This document shows, one piece after another, positions 14,504-17,416 of a stretch of 17,416 nucleotides of DNA (the first letter of the stretch is position 1; the number at the start of each line of letters is the position of its first letter). The DNA is from Clostridiaceae bacterium (lineage in GTDB: Bacteria; Bacillota; Clostridia; Oscillospirales; Acutalibacteraceae): the NCBI GenBank assembly GCA_904501875.1, contig CAJGCQ010000012.1:1-17416 (forward strand), read 5' to 3'. Position numbers and translations under genes: made by a program. The notes beneath the pieces are model-generated. The model had not been told where the DNA came from and made no database searches. It worked only from the letters and a program-made list of their open reading frames with translations.

Positions 14504-15412
14504 TTACTCCTCAAAAATTCCGTCTGCAAACTCGGCAGCGTCAAAGGGCTGTAAATCATCAATTCCCTCGCCCACGCCCACAAACTTTACGGGTATATTA
14601 AGCTCGTTGCTTATAGCTATTATTATACCGCCTTTTGCCGTGCCGTCAAGCTTTGTCAGTACAATCCCCGTAATATCAGCGGCATTTTTAAACTCCCTGG
14701 CCTGATTTACGGCATTCTGCCCCGTTGCGGCATCTAAGACAAGCAGGGTTTCTACCGAGGAATCGGGCAGTTCCCTTCCAATAACACGGTTAATCTTTGC
14801 AAGCTCGTCCATAAGATTTTTCTTGTTGTGAAGTCTGCCTGCAGTGTCGCAAATTATAACATCTGCGCCCCTTGATTTTGCCGAAGCAATGGTGTCGAAT
14901 ACGACAGAGGCGGGATCCGTACCCTCAAGACTTTTCACCATTGAAACGCCCGCACGCTCTGCCCAAATGCCTAACTGGTCGATAGCAGCGGCACGGAAGG
15001 TGTCAGCCGCACCTAAAACCACCTTTTTACCTTCGTTTTTAAGCTGTGCGGCAATTTTGCCGATAGAGGTGGTCTTTCCTACTCCGTTTACACCGATTAC
15101 AAGGATAACAGAGGGCTTTGTGTCAAGCTTTAAGCCCTCATTCTCCCCCAGCATTTCGGATATAATTTCCTTCATCATACCCTTTATTTCATTTGGGTCT
15201 GTAACACCTGTTTCCTTTATTTTTTTGCGCAGGCGGTCGCATATTTCAGTAGAAGTGTAAACCCCCACATCCGCCATAACAAGGGTCTCCTCGAGCTCCT
15301 CAAACAGCTCGTCATCAATTTTGGAAAAGCTGTTTAAAATACCGTTTACGCCGTTTGAAATAGAGTCTCTTGTTTTTTTAAGACCCTCTTTAATTTTACC
15401 GAAAAATCCCAT
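14504..15412 (-). CDS. ftsY: Signal recognition particle receptor FtsY
   Basis: FtsY is the GTPase that docks SRP-ribosome complexes at the membrane for co-translational insertion. The 302-aa product has a helical N domain (about 1-95) and a G domain with P-loop GVNGVGKTT (107-115), DTFRAAA (137-143), DTAGR (189-193) and TKLDGTAKGG (253-262). The long acidic A domain of Escherichia coli is absent, as is usual in Firmicutes; an amphipathic start, MGFFGKIKEGLKK, may bind membrane lipid. ATG 15412 is chosen by homology to that start, although its ribosome site is weak; an in-frame ATG at 15466 would overlap smc by 32 bases. It follows smc by 22 bases in the common smc-ftsY order. Confidence 0.95.
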   Translation of the reverse strand: MGFFGKIKEGLKKTRDSISNGVNGILNSFSKIDDELFEELEETLVMADVGVYTSTEICDRLRKKIKETGVTDPNEIKGMMKEIISEMLGENEGLKLDTKPSVILVIGVNGVGKTTSIGKIAAQLKNEGKKVVLGAADTFRAAAIDQLGIWAERAGVSMVKSLEGTDPASVVFDTIASAKSRGADVIICDTAGRLHNKKNLMDELAKINRVIGRELPDSSVETLLVLDAATGQNAVNQAREFKNAADITGIVLTKLDGTAKGGIIIAISNELNIPVKFVGVGEGIDDLQPFDAAEFADGIFEE

Positions 15413-15434
15413 TGATGTCACGCTTTCAAAAAAA

Positions 15435-17416
15435 TTATGCACTCTGTGTGTTAAGTGCCTTTTCAAGCTCGGCTACATTAAGCTCCAAAAGCTTGGTAAC
15501 GCCCTTTTCCTGCATTGTAACACCGTAGAGCATATCCGCCGACTCCATTGTGCCACGCCTATGGGTAACGCAGATAAACTGGGTGGAAAAATCCGACCGC
15601 TTCATATAATCCGCAAACCGTTCCACATTAATATCGTCAAGTGCAGTATCAACCTCGTCAAGGAAGCAGAAGGGCGGAGCATTAACACGCATAATCGCAA
15701 AGTAAATCGACAATGCAATAAGTGCCTTTTCGCCGCCTGAAAGTCCGTCAAGGCTGGGTACATTTTTACCCGGCAGCTTGACATTAATATCAATTCCGCT
15801 TTCAAGTATGTTTTCAGGCTCCGAAAGAGTAAGGCTTGCACTTCCACCGCCGAAAAGCTCGGTAAAGGTTTTGGCGAAATTCTCGTTAATCTTGTTAAAG
15901 CCCTCGGTGAAAATATCCTGCATCTGGTGGGTAAGCTGATTTATAAGCTTGTGAAGCTCGGTGCGGGTGGTCTCCACGTCCTTAATCTGTGCCGACATGA
16001 ACTCGTACCGCTCGCTTACCTCTTTATATTCCTCTATTGCAGAGACATTTACATTACCCAGTCCCCGTATTTTTGCCTTAATTTCAGCAAGCTCCCGTTT
16101 TGCTTCGGCAGGCTTTTCAATATGAATACCGATTTTTTCCGCCTCGCTCCTTGTTAGCTCATACTCATCATACAGCTTGCGTATAACCTCGTCATACTCC
16201 TTTAGCATAACCTCCTTGCGCTCTGTAAGTCGTGCTAATTCCCCGCCTATCTTTTCGCGCTGTGAGGTATGCTCCCGTTCGCCGGTACGTAGCTCAAGTC
16301 CCGCCTTTTCGGTCTGGTTGCGCTTTTCAAGCAGTTCCTTTATATTCTGCTCTGACTCGGCTATTTTAAGCCTTAAGCTATCGTTATTAGCCGCCGACTG
16401 CTCTGTTTTTAAGCCTAAATCAGCGTTTTTAAGCTCATACTGGGCGATTTCCTTTTCGATAGCCTTAAGCCTGTCGGCTCTGCCGGCAATCATTTCCCGT
16501 AAATCCCCTGCCTGCTTATATAACGCCTCGGTATCCTTTTGAATTTCAATTACCGCAAGCTTTGCCTCGGTAATTTCCTCAGCCGTCCTTTCACGCTCGG
16601 CATTAAGATTATCTCTGCCGCCCGTCATTTTATCAATTTCCGCCTGAACAGAAGACTTTTTAGAATCAAGCTCGGCTATAGCCCTTGCCGCCGCAGAAGA
16701 TACCTCTTTAAGCTTTTTAAGCTTTTCTTCGCCGCTGTTCATTTCATCTGACAGCTGATTTAAAGAGTTTTCGAGGCTCTGCTTCAAATCGCCCAGACGC
16801 TTAAGCTCTGATGTGGCACGGATTTTATCCTCGTTTGCGGTGGTTATTTCCGCATTTTCTGCGGTGATATCAGCCTGTACCGCCGCTACCGCCTCTTTAG
16901 CCTCATTAAATGCCTTCTCGGTCTCATTTGTTTTTTCGGTGAGCTTTAAAATATCGCTTTCAAGGGTTTTTATATCTCCCGAACGGCTTAAAAGACCCGC
17001 ACTTTTTACAAGGGAACCACCCGTAAGGGAGCCGCCAGTATTTACAACCTGACCGTCAAGTGATACAACCTTTACACGGTAGCCGTATTTCTTGGCAATT
17101 GCCGCCGCAGAGTCAATATCCTCCGCAACAACTACCGCACCCAATAGGTATTTTACTATCTCTCGGTATTTTTTGTCGGCAGAAACAAGGTCATCCGCAA
17201 TACCTACAAAGCCCGTTAAATCTTCAAACCCGCTTTCCTTAAACTCCCGTGCCTTTATTGTAGCAACGGGCAAGAATGTGGCTCTGCCGCCCTTATTGGT
17301 CTTTAAATAGCTTATTGCTCTTTTAGCATCTGCCTCGGTTTCAACCACTATGTTCTGTATTGCTGCGGCCAGTGCGGTTTCGACCGCTACGCTGTACCTT
17401 TTATCAACCGAAATAA
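15435..17416 (-). CDS. smc: Chromosome segregation protein SMC (5' part outside the window)
   Basis: About 660 C-terminal residues are present; the frame is open to the window edge, so the ATPase head N-half and first coiled coil lie outside. The fragment begins inside the hinge (DKRYSVAVETALAAAIQN, then GGRATFLP and the glycine-rich GGSLTGGSL). It then runs through several hundred residues of Glu/Lys-rich coiled coil and ends in the C-terminal head half with the ABC signature LSGGEKALIALS (fragment residues about 558-569), Walker B FCFLDEVD and switch region VTHRRGTME. SMC forms a ring with ScpA and ScpB that organises and separates chromosomes. ftsY directly downstream is the usual Firmicute order. 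A GTG at 17348 is in frame but is an internal hinge valine, not a start. Confidence 0.97.
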   Translation of the reverse strand, partial: ISVDKRYSVAVETALAAAIQNIVVETEADAKRAISYLKTNKGGRATFLPVATIKAREFKESGFEDLTGFVGIADDLVSADKKYREIVKYLLGAVVVAEDIDSAAAIAKKYGYRVKVVSLDGQVVNTGGSLTGGSLVKSAGLLSRSGDIKTLESDILKLTEKTNETEKAFNEAKEAVAAVQADITAENAEITTANEDKIRATSELKRLGDLKQSLENSLNQLSDEMNSGEEKLKKLKEVSSAAARAIAELDSKKSSVQAEIDKMTGGRDNLNAERERTAEEITEAKLAVIEIQKDTEALYKQAGDLREMIAGRADRLKAIEKEIAQYELKNADLGLKTEQSAANNDSLRLKIAESEQNIKELLEKRNQTEKAGLELRTGEREHTSQREKIGGELARLTERKEVMLKEYDEVIRKLYDEYELTRSEAEKIGIHIEKPAEAKRELAEIKAKIRGLGNVNVSAIEEYKEVSERYEFMSAQIKDVETTRTELHKLINQLTHQMQDIFTEGFNKINENFAKTFTELFGGGSASLTLSEPENILESGIDINVKLPGKNVPSLDGLSGGEKALIALSIYFAIMRVNAPPFCFLDEVDTALDDINVERFADYMKRSDFSTQFICVTHRRGTMESADMLYGVTMQEKGVTKLLELNVAELEKALNTQSA

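Noticed and set aside
15413..15466. A longer FtsY start at 15466.
   Set aside because: It would overlap smc by 32 bases and adds residues not expected in FtsY; the MGFFGKIKEGLKK start at 15412 fits the family.
1..17416. Mobile elements, CRISPR arrays, tRNA/rRNA genes, riboswitches or long direct repeats.
   Set aside because: I looked on both strands and found no transposase, repeat-spacer pattern, tRNA-like fold or known leader motif; gaps between genes are short and explained by promoters and terminators.

Overview
The window is a densely packed stretch of a low-to-moderate GC Gram-positive chromosome. All 20 genes that I can support lie on the minus strand. The gene content points to a Clostridia-type Firmicute (Oscillospiraceae/Lachnospiraceae-like): smc-ftsY order, a yhbY-nadD-yqeK-rsfS cluster, YqeG, a CmpB-family membrane protein, strong GGAGG ribosome sites, and textbook TTGACA/TATAAT promoters with 17-bp spacers. 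The exact taxon cannot be read from the sequence. I see no tRNA, rRNA, CRISPR array, insertion sequence, phage gene or attachment site, and no gene-free stretch longer than about 120 bases.

Read in the direction of transcription (high to low coordinates), the window starts inside smc, cut off in the hinge. A run of housekeeping genes follows: ftsY, rdgB (XTP/dITP pyrophosphatase), yhbY, nadD, yqeK, rsfS and leuS. Spacing is very tight (1-bp and 14-bp overlaps, gaps of a few bases, GTG and TTG starts), so this looks like one transcript covering chromosome segregation, membrane targeting, nucleotide-pool cleaning, NAD synthesis, ribosome maturation and aminoacylation. Two short genes with their own promoters come next: secG, then rpsU, which ends in a perfect hairpin terminator.

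Only 16 bases after that terminator starts a second group: yqeG (HAD phosphatase), an endonuclease IV-like TIM barrel, a Ca2+-ATPase-like P-type pump with changes in three signature motifs, and luxS, closed by a strong terminator. About 100 bases then hold the luxS terminator, a consensus promoter and a 24-bp palindrome that looks like the operator of the next gene, a TetR-family regulator. The regulator heads a likely operon with an ABC-2 exporter (ATPase plus permease) and a CmpB-family membrane protein: a self-regulated, possibly drug-responsive efflux unit. A separate promoter then drives a GtrA-family protein and an FAD-dependent oxidoreductase of the UDP-galactopyranose-mutase/protoporphyrinogen-oxidase type, cut off by the window edge; this pair suggests surface-glycan or polyprenol-linked metabolism.

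Most of the window is ordinary housekeeping sequence. I do not see a wholly new system. The points most worth a second look are the altered P-type ATPase and its luxS neighbourhood, the compact terminator/promoter/operator at the tetR gene, and the lysine at a metal-ligand position of the endonuclease IV-like protein.
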